Notes: generated from the sequence alone by a model not told the origin. Shown: positions 50,971 through 60,339, counted from the first letter of the stretch. The stretch: 64,000 bases of DNA from Pseudonocardia sp. C8 (GCF_014267175.1 NZ_JACMTR010000002.1:4303501-4367500); one strand, 5' to 3'. Made by a program: numbers and translations.

Positions 50971-52208
50971 CCGCCGCCCCGGTGCGGCCGTCCACCGGGC
51001 CACGCACCGGGCTCGCCATCACCGGCGGGACCCCGGTGCGGACGGCGCCGATGCCCGGCTGGCCGCATTTCGAGGTCGAGGACGCCGCCACGGTGTCGGA
51101 GATCCTGCTGTCCGGGCGGGTGAACTACTGGACGGGCGAGCAGGGACGGGCGTTCGAGGCCGAGTTCGCGCGCTGGGCCGGGGCCCGGCACGCGGTCGCG
51201 ATGGCGAACGGGACGGTCGCCCTCGAGATCGCGTTGCGGGCGATCGGCGTCGGCCCGGGCACCGAGGTCGTCGTGCCGGCCGCGACGTTCATCGCGACCG
51301 CGAGCGCCGTCGTCGCCTGCGGGGGAGTGCCGGTCGTGGTCGACGTCGACCCCGACTCGCAGGCGCTCACGCCGGCGACCGTGGAACCGGCGCTGACCCG
51401 ACGGACCCGTGCCGTGGTGGCGGTGCACGTCGGCGGGTACCCGGCCGACACCGCGGCGCTCGCCCGGCTCACCGCGGACCGCGGGATCGACCTGGTCGAG
51501 GACTGCGCACAGGCGCACGGTGCCCGGCGTGCCGGGCTCCCGGTGGGCACGCACGCCCGGATCGCCGCATGGTCGTTCTGTCAGGACAAGATCATGAGTA
51601 CCGCGGGCGAGGGCGGTGCGGTCACCACGTCCGACGACGATCTCGCGCGACGGTGCTGGAGCCTCAAGGACCACGGCAAGGACCATGCTGCCGTCCACGG
51701 GCCCGCGGCGGCCCCCGGCTTCCGCTGGCTGCACACCACGTTCGGGACGAACGCCCGGATGACCGAGATCCAGGCGGCCGTCGGACGGCGGCAGCTGCAC
51801 CTGCTCGCCGGCTGGGTCGCGCGGCGCCGGGAGCACGCGTGTGTGCTGCGGGATGCGCTCGGCGGCCTTCCCGCACTCCGGCTCCCACGGGTCCCGGACG
51901 ACGCCGAGCACGCCTACTACCGCTTCTACGCCCACGTCCGGCCGGCGGCCCTCGGCCCGGGCTGGGACCGCGACCGGGTGGTCGCGGCGATCGTCGCCGA
52001 GGGCGTCCCGTGCGCGTTCGGCGGATGCACCGAGATCTACCGGGAGCGGGCGTTCGACCGGACCGGGCGTCCGGCCGGGCGGCTGCCGGTCGCCCGGGAG
52101 CTCGGCGAGACGTCACTGGTCCTCCCCGTGCATCCCACACTGTCCGCGGACGACGTCGGCGACCTGGCGGCCGCCACCCGAAAGGTGCTCGCGGAGGCGA
52201 CGGCATGA
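50967..52208 (+). CDS. DegT/DnrJ/EryC1/StrS-family sugar aminotransferase
   Basis: A 413-residue PLP enzyme that would aminate the 4-keto sugar made by the upstream dehydratase. GRVNYWTGEQGRAFEAEFAR, MANGTVALEIALRAIGVGPG, VPAATFIATASAVVACGG, LVEDCAQAHGA and the PLP Lys in FCQDKIMSTAGEGGAV are typical. GTG 50967 overlaps the preceding stop (GTGA) and the next gene starts in its own stop (ATGA), so the three form a tightly coupled set. Confidence 0.9.
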   Translation: MTAAPVRPSTGPRTGLAITGGTPVRTAPMPGWPHFEVEDAATVSEILLSGRVNYWTGEQGRAFEAEFARWAGARHAVAMANGTVALEIALRAIGVGPGTEVVVPAATFIATASAVVACGGVPVVVDVDPDSQALTPATVEPALTRRTRAVVAVHVGGYPADTAALARLTADRGIDLVEDCAQAHGARRAGLPVGTHARIAAWSFCQDKIMSTAGEGGAVTTSDDDLARRCWSLKDHGKDHAAVHGPAAAPGFRWLHTTFGTNARMTEIQAAVGRRQLHLLAGWVARRREHACVLRDALGGLPALRLPRVPDDAEHAYYRFYAHVRPAALGPGWDRDRVVAAIVAEGVPCAFGGCTEIYRERAFDRTGRPAGRLPVARELGETSLVLPVHPTLSADDVGDLAAATRKVLAEATA

Positions 52209-52918
52209 GGCGGGTGCTGGACGTCGTGGTGTCCCTGCTCGCCGGCCTGCTGCTGTTGCCGGTGATCGCCGCCGTGGCGCTCGCCGTGCTGGTGACGATG
52301 GGCCGCCCGGTGCTGTTCCGGCAGGAGCGCGCGGGCCTCGGCGGCGTGCCGTTCCGGTTGCTGAAGTTCCGGACGATGCGCCCGCCGTCGGAGTTCGGGC
52401 AGCCCGACGCGGCACGGACCCCCGCGGTGGGCCGGTTCCTGCGCGCGAGCAGCCTCGACGAGCTGCCGCAGCTGTGGAACATCCTGCGCGGGGACATGTC
52501 GCTGATCGGCCCCCGGCCGGCACTGCCCTTGCAGGTGGAGCACTACACGGCCCGCCAGCGCGGACGGCTGGCCGTGCGGCCGGGCCTGACCGGCTGGGCC
52601 CAGGTCAACGGCCGCAACGCGATCAGCTGGCCCGAACGGATCGAGCTGGACCTGTGGTGGATCGACCATCGCGGGGCGGGCCTGGACCTGCGGATCGTCG
52701 CGCTCACCGCCCTCCGGACCGTCCGGCCCTCCGGGGTGCACGGCGTCGATGGGATCAACGACGGGTTCCCGACCGCCTCCGGCACGGTCGTGGACTTCTG
52801 GGGCGCCCGCCCTGCAGCCCCAGGCTCGGCGCACGGGAGCGTCCCGGCCCCGCGTGCGGAACCGGGGGTCCCGGACGCGCCCGCAACGGATCAGGCCCGG
52901 ACCGCGGGCGACCGGTAG
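52205..52918 (+). CDS. Phosphoglycosyl transferase (PglC-like sugar transferase)
   Basis: A 237-residue monotopic sugar-phosphate transferase. The N-terminal re-entrant helix is RRVLDVVVSLLAGLLLLPVI; the core has FRQERAGLGGVPFRLLKFRT, the Asp-Glu pair in SSLDELPQLWNILRGDMSLI followed by GPRP, and LTGWAQVNGRNAISW. It transfers a sugar 1-phosphate to undecaprenyl phosphate, starting repeat-unit assembly. A 30-residue Pro/Ala-rich tail is extra. It converges with and overlaps the acyltransferase gene by 28 bp. Confidence 0.92.
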   Translation: MRRVLDVVVSLLAGLLLLPVIAAVALAVLVTMGRPVLFRQERAGLGGVPFRLLKFRTMRPPSEFGQPDAARTPAVGRFLRASSLDELPQLWNILRGDMSLIGPRPALPLQVEHYTARQRGRLAVRPGLTGWAQVNGRNAISWPERIELDLWWIDHRGAGLDLRIVALTALRTVRPSGVHGVDGINDGFPTASGTVVDFWGARPAAPGSAHGSVPAPRAEPGVPDAPATDQARTAGDR

Positions 52919-53841
52919 GCGGGGAAGAAGTCACCGGCCTCACCGGACCGCCGGGCGAGGCGCCGGTAGGCCTGAGGGTCGCCGACGAGGTCGTGGGTGG
53001 CGAACACGCCGGTCGTGTTGGCGAACAGGCTCTTGAAGCGGTGCAGGCTGTCCCCCTCGGTCATCCCGCCGCCGAGGTTGAGCGGGACGCCCACCGTCTC
53101 GGCCAGTTCCGTCATGGCGATCATCATGTTCTTCGCCGGGGACGCCGCTCGGTGGGCGTCGGCGGTGCCGCCGAGGTGGTAGTGCAGTACCCCGTCGCTG
53201 CGGACGACCAGCGCGGCGGCCGCGACGTCACCGTCCGGGCCGTGCACCACGACCAGCCAGGACGAGTCCTCGGTCAGGCAGGCCGCCAGGTAGGCCGGCG
53301 AGTAGAGGTACCGCGCCGCCGCCCCGACGCCGACCATGGTCTCGGTGTAGGCGGTGTGGAAGCCGGCGAGCAGGTCCGGCCCGGCCTGCGGACCCGGAAC
53401 CACGGCACAGGCGTAGCCGGCCCGCTCGTTGCTGCGGGCCTTCGTCGCGGTCCGCCGGTTCAGCCGGCGCGGGAGCGCCGGGTCGTGCAGCAGCACCGGC
53501 TGCCGCGGCCGGGCACCGTGCACTGCGGGTGTCCCGAGCCGCTCCCGCAGGAACACGCTGACCAGCCCGGTCGGACGGAGGTCCAGGTCCCCGGCGGTGA
53601 CCTGCGGACCTTCGCACCGGGCACCCGGATAGCCGTAGGGGGAGATCGCGTCGTACCCGCCGTCGCCGGGGATCTCGCGGACGATCACCGGCACCGCGAG
53701 CCGGCCGTCCTCGGTGACGACCGTGTGCGTGACCCCCTCCGCACGCAGGAAACCCGCGCTGCGGAAGAACTCGGCGTCCGTCGCGGCGGCACCGCCGTCG
53801 GCCAGCAGGGCGGTGCCCACGGTGCGGGCCGGGGCGGTCAC
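52891..53841 (-). CDS. GNAT/FemAB-type acyltransferase
   Basis: A 316-residue protein with the long GNAT fold found in polysaccharide loci: YDAISPYGYPGARCEG, TPAVHGARPRQPVLLHDPAL, ARYLYSPAYLAACL, WLVVVHGPDGDVAAAALVVR, VLHYHLGGTADAHRAASPAK and LNLGGGMTEGDSLHRFKSLF. It probably adds an acyl or aminoacyl group to a lipid-linked sugar or peptidoglycan precursor; the donor is unknown. GTG 53841 overlaps the deacetylase stop by 4 nt. It is the last gene of the minus-strand string. Confidence 0.75.
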   Translation of the reverse strand: MTAPARTVGTALLADGGAAATDAEFFRSAGFLRAEGVTHTVVTEDGRLAVPVIVREIPGDGGYDAISPYGYPGARCEGPQVTAGDLDLRPTGLVSVFLRERLGTPAVHGARPRQPVLLHDPALPRRLNRRTATKARSNERAGYACAVVPGPQAGPDLLAGFHTAYTETMVGVGAAARYLYSPAYLAACLTEDSSWLVVVHGPDGDVAAAALVVRSDGVLHYHLGGTADAHRAASPAKNMMIAMTELAETVGVPLNLGGGMTEGDSLHRFKSLFANTTGVFATHDLVGDPQAYRRLARRSGEAGDFFPAYRSPAVRA

Positions 53842-54785
53842 GACGCCAGCCGGGCGTCGCGGCGGGCCCGGGACGCGTCGAGCAACCCCGGCGCCACCCG
53901 GTCGCAGTAGTCGGCCTGGGTGAGCACGTCGCACCGGCCGGCGTCACGCAGCCGGACGACGTCGGTGACGATGTCGCGCAACAGCTCCAACGTCCCCGGG
54001 CCGGATGCCAGGTTCTCCGGGTGGGTCCAGACGTGCACGACGCCGCCGGTGCGCGCTGCGGTCGACAGCGACCGCCGGAACCGGGACCGGGTCACCCGGG
54101 GTGGGACCGCCCGGCGCGGACCGGAGCGCCAGTTCAGGAAACGGCCGGCCGGGATCCGGACCGGGACGTCGGCCGGCGGGTCGGTGTCCGGCGCCGCCGG
54201 GGACAGTTCCTCGAACAGCGCCCCCGGTCGGGACCGCGATGGGCGGGCGTCCCGCGCGCCCGCGATGCCGAACTCGGCGAGCACCTGCCGGTGCGCCACC
54301 CGGTTGCGGGGGTAGACGAAGGTCCGCACCTGGCGGGCGAGCTCGGGCGCGGCGTCGAACGCGAGCTGCAGCTCCGCGCGCGCGGCGTCCGCGGTGAATC
54401 CCGGGTGGTCCCACGGCACGTGAGTGGCCCCGTGCAGGGCGAGTTCGTGCCGGGTGCGCGCGGACCGCACCGCGTCGAAGGCCCACTGCCCGGACCACCC
54501 CTCGCCCGCGCAGGCCCGTTCCGCGTGCTCCACGTAACCGGGCAGCCGGGCCGCGGCGCGGCGCAGGTCCGGGCGCAGCGCGCGGAGCCGGTCGGGCGGC
54601 AGGGTGAACGCCGCCACGAAGGCGAACGTCGCGGGGACCGCCGCGGCGTCGAGTACCGCGAGCAGCCCGTGGTAGGCCTCGCGCAGTGCCCGGTCGGTCA
54701 GCGCGCGGGCGTGCGGGGAGTCGAGGAGGTCCGCGACACCCCACCGTCCCTCGCAGTCGAGCGACAGGATGAACCGGGCGGTCAC
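53838..54785 (-). CDS. Polysaccharide-deacetylase-family protein (NodB-like)
   Basis: A 315-residue protein. FILSLDCEGRWGVADLLDSP replaces the canonical NodB motif 1, HELALHGATHVPWDHPGFTA is motif 2 with its His pair, TFVYPRNRVAHRQVLAEFGI is motif 3, and GGVVHVWTHPENLASGPGTL is the C-terminal His motif. It probably removes acetyl groups from an amino sugar in the polymer or a lipid-linked intermediate. No signal peptide is visible, so it probably acts in the cytoplasm. It overlaps neighbours on both sides by 4 nt. Confidence 0.82.
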   Translation of the reverse strand: MTARFILSLDCEGRWGVADLLDSPHARALTDRALREAYHGLLAVLDAAAVPATFAFVAAFTLPPDRLRALRPDLRRAAARLPGYVEHAERACAGEGWSGQWAFDAVRSARTRHELALHGATHVPWDHPGFTADAARAELQLAFDAAPELARQVRTFVYPRNRVAHRQVLAEFGIAGARDARPSRSRPGALFEELSPAAPDTDPPADVPVRIPAGRFLNWRSGPRRAVPPRVTRSRFRRSLSTAARTGGVVHVWTHPENLASGPGTLELLRDIVTDVVRLRDAGRCDVLTQADYCDRVAPGLLDASRARRDARLAS

Positions 54786-55813
54786 ACCACGGCCCTCGCC
54801 CGCTGCGCGGCGAGCACGCCCAGCAGGTGCCGGACGTTGTGGTGCTCGGGACTCCGGTGGTCGTGCCACTCGCCGCGCTCGTAGGCCGCGGCGACGTCCG
54901 CCATGGCCCGGGCCACGGTGCGGGTCGCCCGGAAACCGAGCGTGCGGGCCAGCTTCTCCGAACTGACCACGTAGGACCGCTCGTCGTCGCGAGCCGGTTC
55001 GTGGGTGAGCGTGACGGGACCGCGGCCGTCGGCCTGCACCACGTCGCGCGCGGTCGTCGCGAGCTCGAGGATCGACGTGTTCTCCCCGCCCACGTTGAAC
55101 ACCTCTCCCCCGATGCGGTCCCGAGGCGCGTCGAGCAGGAGCTCGACGAGGTCGCAGACGTCGTGCAGGTGCACCTGCGGCCGGCACTGCTCACCGCCGA
55201 CGACGGTGATCCGCCGATACCGCAGTGCCTCACCGAGCAGCAGGTTCGCGACCAGGTCGAACCGCATCCGGGGCGACCAGCCGCACAGCGTGGCCAGCCG
55301 GAGGTTCACCGTCGTCATCGACGGCGAGTCGTACGAGCGCACGAGCGGCTCGGCGTCCGCCTTGCACCGGGAGTACTCGCGCAGGCAGTTCAGCGGGTCG
55401 TCCTCGGTGATGTTCGGCCGGACGGCGATCCCGTACACCGAGAACGACGACGCGTTCACGAACGTCCGGACCCCCGCCTCCCGGCAGGCCTCGAGCAGCG
55501 GCGCGTACACGTCGAAGTTGATCGAACGGGTGAGCGCGCGGTCCAGGTCCCCGGACGGGTCGTTGGCGACGGCGGCGAGGTGCACCACCGCCTCGGCCCC
55601 GGTCAGCACGGCCCGCAGGACCGGAACGTCCCGGACGTCGACCGGCACGACCTGCAGCCCGGGATCGTGTCGGACCGAGGCCAGGCCGTGGTCGCCGAAG
55701 GTCAGGTCGTCGATCACGGTCACAGGACGCCCGGCCGCGAGCAGCCGCCGGGTCATGACCGACCCGAGGTAGCCGGCCCCGCCGGTCACGACGACCGGGC
55801 CCCGGCCGCTCAT
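54782..55813 (-). CDS. NAD-dependent epimerase/dehydratase (extended SDR)
   Basis: A 343-residue nucleotide-sugar SDR: VVVTGGAGYLGSVMTRRLLA for NAD binding, VVHLAAVANDPSGDLDRALT, NASSFSVYGIA, YSRCKADAEPLVR with YxxxK, and CRPQVHLHDVCDLVELLLDA. The substrate is uncertain; its similarity is to the GDP- or UDP-sugar epimerases and dehydratases of surface polysaccharide loci. ATG 55813 overlaps the N-acetyltransferase stop by 4 nt. A degradative role is unlikely given the operon. Confidence 0.87.
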   Translation of the reverse strand: MSGRGPVVVTGGAGYLGSVMTRRLLAAGRPVTVIDDLTFGDHGLASVRHDPGLQVVPVDVRDVPVLRAVLTGAEAVVHLAAVANDPSGDLDRALTRSINFDVYAPLLEACREAGVRTFVNASSFSVYGIAVRPNITEDDPLNCLREYSRCKADAEPLVRSYDSPSMTTVNLRLATLCGWSPRMRFDLVANLLLGEALRYRRITVVGGEQCRPQVHLHDVCDLVELLLDAPRDRIGGEVFNVGGENTSILELATTARDVVQADGRGPVTLTHEPARDDERSYVVSSEKLARTLGFRATRTVARAMADVAAAYERGEWHDHRSPEHHNVRHLLGVLAAQRARAVV

Positions 55814-56400
55814 CGGGCCGCCCCGGCGGGGGCCGGCACCGACGCCTCCCAGTATCCGGTCTCCTCGACCAGCCGGTGGTAGTCGTCCCGGGTCACCCCG
55901 ACGACGACCCGGTCCCAGTACCGGCCGTCCCGGTGGTACCAGTTGCGCAGCCGGCCCTCCTCTACCCAGCCGCACTTGCCGCAGTACAGCTTGATCGACG
56001 CCAGGTTGTACTCGATCATCGCGCCGTCCAGGCGCTGCAGCCGCAGCTCGTCGAACGCGTACCGCATCACGGTCATGACCGTGTCGACGCCGAGGCCGCG
56101 GCCGCGCAGCTCCTTGCTGCCGAGCAACATGCCGTGGAACGCGTGCCCGTCCCGCCAGTCGATGTCCACCAGGTTCGCGGTGCCGATCAACCCGAGATCC
56201 GATGTGTCGACGGCGAACCGCTGGTTGCGGGCGTCGTCCTTGAGCCCGTCGAACCACCGGCGCTGCGAGTCCCGCGAGTGCGGGAAGTGCCAGCCGGCCA
56301 GCAGCCTCCCGATCTCGGGGTCGTTGGCCCAGTCGTGCAGCGCCGGGAGGTCCTCCTCCTCGACGGCGCGCAGCCGGACGGTCCTGCCGATGATGTTCAT
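55810..56400 (-). CDS. GNAT N-acetyltransferase, probably acting on an amino sugar
   Basis: A 196-residue RimJ/PseH-like acetyltransferase. TVRLRAVEEEDLPALHDWAN opens the fold, RGRGLGVDTVMTVMRYAFDE is the acetyl-CoA loop, and LASIKLYCGKCGWVEEGRLR closes it. Given the dehydratase-aminotransferase pair nearby, it is a candidate for N-acetylating the 4-amino sugar, a role that in bacillosamine pathways belongs to an unrelated PglD protein. ATG 56400 overlaps the glycosyltransferase stop. Confidence 0.83.
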   Translation of the reverse strand: MNIIGRTVRLRAVEEEDLPALHDWANDPEIGRLLAGWHFPHSRDSQRRWFDGLKDDARNQRFAVDTSDLGLIGTANLVDIDWRDGHAFHGMLLGSKELRGRGLGVDTVMTVMRYAFDELRLQRLDGAMIEYNLASIKLYCGKCGWVEEGRLRNWYHRDGRYWDRVVVGVTRDDYHRLVEETGYWEASVPAPAGAAR

Positions 56401-57632
56401 GATGCCTCCCGACGCTGGGACGGACCGGGGACCCGGTCGAGCGCGACCGGTGGGACGACGGACGACTCGTCGCCGTCCCGGGGCGTGTTAGCCGCCCGCA
56501 GCAGGGCCCGCAGGTACCCCTCGTGCGCCCGGTGTACGAGGGGTGCCGCGAACTCCGCGACCGCGCGTTCGCGGGCCGCCCGCCCGAGCCGGGACCGCTC
56601 CACGGGAGCGGTGAGCAGCCGCTCCAGCGCCGCGGCCAGGGCGCAGGCGTCACCGACCGGAACGACGAGACCGGTGCGGCCAGGGACCACCGAGTCGACG
56701 GCGCCGGTCGCGTCGGTGGTCACGGTGGGCAGCCCGCACCCCGCGGCCTCCAGGCACACGTTCGGGAAGCCCTCGCGCCACGTCGGCAGGCAGTGCACGT
56801 CGAGCACCCGGTAGATCGGCAGCGGGTCGGCGCGGCCACCGAGCAGCAGGATCGGAAGTCCCTCGTCGTCGCGGGCCCGGCGGACCCGCTCGGCGGTGCC
56901 CGGATCCTCGGCCGGGCCGGCCAGCAGCAGCCGGGCGGTCACCCCGCGGACACGGAGCAGCCGCATCGCGTCGACGAGCTCCGGCACCCCCTTGTCGGGG
57001 GTGATCCGGCCGACGAACCCGACGACCGGGCCCCCACCGAGCGCTGCGAGCGCGTCGTCGAGCTCCGGGTCACCGGGTGGTCCGGGGGTGAACCGCTCCA
57101 CGTCGACACCGTGCGAGCTGCCCGCGCCGAGCACGTCGAGCCGGCCGGCCGCGATCATCCGGAGCCGGACGAGCTCCCGGCCGAGGCTGCCGCTGTTGGC
57201 CAGTACCCGGTGCGCCGCCCGGGCCGACAGCGTCTCCAGGCCACGCACCAGCAGCCGGGACGGGCCGGTGAGGGTCTCGCTGCGCAGACCCCACGCCAGG
57301 TGCACGACCACCGGTACCCGGCACGTCCGTGCGGCCAGCGTCGCCAGCAGTCCGGCCTTGGGGGTGGCCGCCAGCACCACGTCCGGGCGCAGCTCGCGGA
57401 ACGCCCGGAACAGCAGGTGAAGCGAGCGCAGGTCACCGGGCGCCGGGTCACGTGCCATCGGCACCTCCCGCACCTGCACTCCCGCCCCGGTCAGGGCGGC
57501 GAGCCCGGGACCGGGCGCGCACAGAACCGTGACCCGCCAGCCGGCCGCGGCGAGATGCCCGGCCAGGCCCGGCAGGAAGGACACGGCGGTGGCGTGGCTG
57601 GTCACCGCGATCGCGACGTGAGGTCGGGGCAT
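56397..57632 (-). CDS. GT4-family glycosyltransferase
   Basis: A 411-residue GT-B transferase. The N-terminal domain has VAIAVTSHATAVSFLPGLAG and VLAATPKAGLLATLAARTC, like WbpH/WbnE and PglA-type enzymes. The C-terminal domain has GFVGRITPDKGVPELVDAMR and the Glu pair in TWREGFPNVCLEAAGCGLPT. It would add a sugar from a nucleotide donor to the lipid-linked acceptor. It is the only classical glycosyltransferase in the visible part of the locus, implying a short repeat unit or more transferases outside the window. Confidence 0.9.
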   Translation of the reverse strand: MPRPHVAIAVTSHATAVSFLPGLAGHLAAAGWRVTVLCAPGPGLAALTGAGVQVREVPMARDPAPGDLRSLHLLFRAFRELRPDVVLAATPKAGLLATLAARTCRVPVVVHLAWGLRSETLTGPSRLLVRGLETLSARAAHRVLANSGSLGRELVRLRMIAAGRLDVLGAGSSHGVDVERFTPGPPGDPELDDALAALGGGPVVGFVGRITPDKGVPELVDAMRLLRVRGVTARLLLAGPAEDPGTAERVRRARDDEGLPILLLGGRADPLPIYRVLDVHCLPTWREGFPNVCLEAAGCGLPTVTTDATGAVDSVVPGRTGLVVPVGDACALAAALERLLTAPVERSRLGRAARERAVAEFAAPLVHRAHEGYLRALLRAANTPRDGDESSVVPPVALDRVPGPSQRREAS

Positions 57633-57635
57633 GCG

Positions 57636-58925
57636 TCACCTCTCCGGGAGGGGGCCGGCCCGGCCGGCCGGCTCGTCGGTGCCGGCGGCGACGCCCGCGG
57701 CGTCGTCCCGATCGGCCTGCCGGGCCGCGCCCGGAACCTGCGCCCACGCCAGGGCGGCGCACAGCGCGTGCCCGGACAGCAGGCCGGCCGCGGCTCCCTC
57801 GGCCCCGGCCAGCGCCCCGCCGGCGAGGGCGAGCACCAGCAGCACCGGTGCAGCCACCAGCCGCGCCCGCACCATCCGCCCGGGCCGGCGCAGCGCACCC
57901 ATCGCGGTCATCGCGCCGTAGACGACCCCCTCGGCGACCAGGCTGATCCCCAGCAGCAGCCGCGTGGAACCGGTGAGCTCCCACGTGGAACCCATGAGCA
58001 GTCGCCCGGCCGACGACGGCAGCAGCACCGCGAGAACGCACCAGAGCGCGCCGATCCCCCCGAGCGCGGCCGAGACGAACCCGGCGACCCGGACCGTCGC
58101 GGCCGGCGTGCCGGCCCGGACCGCGTCCACCATCGCCAGCGCGTAGACCGAGGCGAACAGCGTCGCGATCGGCCCGAACAGCAGGTAGGCGGCGCGGAGC
58201 ACCCCGGTCTCGGTGAAGTCGGAGACCAGGGGCATCGCGAGCATGACGATCTGCGGCGGCAGCGTGTTCAGCGCGTAGGCGCCCAGCAGCGGCACGGTCA
58301 GGGCGCGGTGCCGGAGCAGCCAGCGGTGCGGCAGCGCGCGGGCCGGGACCAGCCGCCTCCGCCGCAGCCCGGCGAGCGCCGACACCACCGCCCCCGCGCC
58401 CCAGGCCGCGACGAACGTCCACATGGGCGGCTGCGTGGACACGGCCATCACGACGGCGGTCAGCCCGATCTGGACACCCGCCCACAGCGCGTCCAAGCCG
58501 GCCGCAGACCGCGGCCGGCCCGCCGCGACCGACACCCCGCGCAACGCGTCCTGGAGCAGGACGAACGGGAACACGACCGCCAGCACGACCAGCACCGCCC
58601 GCATCGCCCCGGTGACGGGGACGGCGGCGACCAGGCAGCAGGCCGCGGCCAGCGTCCCGACTCCGGCCGCGTAGCCGGTGCTCTGCCGGCCACCACGGCA
58701 CAGGCCGTCGCGATCGCCGGAATGGGCGATCGTCAACACCGTGTTCCCGGTCTCGCGAACCAGCGCCACGGCCAGGATCAACAGGACCAGCACCAGCGCG
58801 AACCGCCCGAACTCGGCGGCCGGCTGGGACCTGGCGACGAGGAACGACAGAAGGAAGTTGGTGCCCGCGTTGAGGCCCTGGGACAGCACGCCCCAGTGCG
58901 CCTGCCGCAGCGACGACCGGGCCAT
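57636..58925 (-). CDS. Wzx-like polysaccharide flippase / MATE-like transporter
   Basis: A 429-residue polytopic membrane protein with about 12 hydrophobic segments, for example RFALVLVLLILAVALVRETG, AMRAVLVVLAVVFPFVLLQD and TGVLRAAYLLFGPIATLFAS. Topology, length and position identify a Wzx-type exporter moving undecaprenyl-linked units across the membrane. ATG 58925 overlaps the ligase/polymerase stop by one base; the glycosyltransferase starts 3 nt after its stop. Confidence 0.85.
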   Translation of the reverse strand: MARSSLRQAHWGVLSQGLNAGTNFLLSFLVARSQPAAEFGRFALVLVLLILAVALVRETGNTVLTIAHSGDRDGLCRGGRQSTGYAAGVGTLAAACCLVAAVPVTGAMRAVLVVLAVVFPFVLLQDALRGVSVAAGRPRSAAGLDALWAGVQIGLTAVVMAVSTQPPMWTFVAAWGAGAVVSALAGLRRRRLVPARALPHRWLLRHRALTVPLLGAYALNTLPPQIVMLAMPLVSDFTETGVLRAAYLLFGPIATLFASVYALAMVDAVRAGTPAATVRVAGFVSAALGGIGALWCVLAVLLPSSAGRLLMGSTWELTGSTRLLLGISLVAEGVVYGAMTAMGALRRPGRMVRARLVAAPVLLVLALAGGALAGAEGAAAGLLSGHALCAALAWAQVPGAARQADRDDAAGVAAGTDEPAGRAGPLPER

Positions 58926-60181
58926 CAGGTGCGTACCGCGGCGCGCTCGGTCGCGCCCGCCGGGCGGCGTGCCGACAGCGACCAGGCGGCGGCCCCCAGC
59001 CCGATCACCAGCCACCAGTGCCGCTGGTAGAAGGCCTCGATGCCGACCGAGAGCCCGAGCATCGCGGCGTGCGCGGCCAGCAGCGCGAGGGCGAGCGGCC
59101 GCTCGTCCGGCGGGGCCAGCCGGTGTGCGCCGAGCAACCGGGACGCGACGCTCCACACCAGGGCCAGGAACACGAGCAGGCCGACGAGTCCCAGCTCGGT
59201 CAGGAACCACAGGGTCGTGTTGTGCACGATCACGCCGTGGCGCTCCTGGTAGGTCCCGACGCCGGTGCCGAGCAGCGGCGACCGTGCCAGCTCCGCCAGC
59301 GCGTCCTCGCCGATCGACAGCCGGGACTGCACCTGGTCGGGGCGCTGGATCAGCCCCAGCGGGTTCGCCAGCAACAGCGCGAGGAACGTGCCGAGCAGCG
59401 GGACCGCGAGCAACGCACCGGCGACCATCCGGCGCAGCGGACGGGCGGCCGCCCGCGGCCGCAGTGCGGCGAGCGCGAGCACGCCGGCGGTGAACCCGAT
59501 CCAGGCCGAGCGGGAGAACGTGAGCAGCAGCGCGACCGGCAGGACCACGTCGGCGACCCGGGCGACGGGGCCGGTCAACAGCGGCCGGGCCGCGGTTGTC
59601 GTGACCAGGTGCATCAGCAGGGCGACGGCAACGAGACCACCGAAGGCGTTCGGGTCGATCAGGAATCCCGTCAGGCGGACCCCCGGGAACGGCTCGTTCA
59701 GGACCGGGATGACCGTTCCGGCTGCGGCGGCGAGGACGTACCCGAACACCCCGGCCGTCGCGTTCAGCAGCACCGAGACCATGAAGACCCGGAGCAGACC
59801 CCGCAACCGGTCCCAGGAGCGCGCGAAGTCGACCAGGCAGGCGAACCCGGCCAGCAGGATCACCAGCCCCGCCGCCTTCTGGAGGTAGGCGTACTGGGTG
59901 AGGTATCCCGAGCGGACGTAGGCGACCAGCATTCCGGTGCCCATCAGTGCGGGCAGTACCAGGAGCCATGCGCTCCAGGCCCGCGGGACGTACCGGATCC
60001 GGGGCAACGCGACGACCAGGTAGGCGGCCAGGGCGACGTCGGACGGGGCCAGTCGCAGCGGCAGGCCGAACGAGCCTGCCTCGAGCTGGATCGGCATGAG
60101 GGCGACGTAGGCCGCGAGGAGGACGCCCGGCAGGGTCCGGAACGGCCGGTCGGCCTGCGACGCCGCGCCCCGTCGATCCAC
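58925..60181 (-). CDS. O-antigen ligase/polymerase family membrane protein (Wzy/WaaL type)
   Basis: A 418-residue polytopic protein with 10-12 membrane segments and the large external loop near the C-terminus: SPLLGTGVGTYQERHGVIVH followed by NTTLWFLTELGLVGLLVFL, the O-antigen ligase signature with the functional His. It would polymerise or transfer lipid-linked repeat units outside the membrane. GTG 60181 is chosen because GGGAGGGG lies 4 nt upstream; the open frame extends 22 codons further without hydrophobic or family character. It is first in the minus-strand string and divergent from the Wzz-like gene. Confidence 0.87.
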   Translation of the reverse strand: MDRRGAASQADRPFRTLPGVLLAAYVALMPIQLEAGSFGLPLRLAPSDVALAAYLVVALPRIRYVPRAWSAWLLVLPALMGTGMLVAYVRSGYLTQYAYLQKAAGLVILLAGFACLVDFARSWDRLRGLLRVFMVSVLLNATAGVFGYVLAAAAGTVIPVLNEPFPGVRLTGFLIDPNAFGGLVAVALLMHLVTTTAARPLLTGPVARVADVVLPVALLLTFSRSAWIGFTAGVLALAALRPRAAARPLRRMVAGALLAVPLLGTFLALLLANPLGLIQRPDQVQSRLSIGEDALAELARSPLLGTGVGTYQERHGVIVHNTTLWFLTELGLVGLLVFLALVWSVASRLLGAHRLAPPDERPLALALLAAHAAMLGLSVGIEAFYQRHWWLVIGLGAAAWSLSARRPAGATERAAVRT

Positions 60182-60339
60182 GCGACCCCTCCCGATCCGG
60201 CCCTCCCCCGGCGGCGGGAAGGGACGCCGGAGGGCTCGGCGCCGCACCCGGCTCCGTTACCGCCCTAACGCCGGGTCGGGATCCGGCGAGTCCGCCGGGG
60301 AGAGCGGATCGCGACGACGTGACGGAAAGGTCGGTGTCC

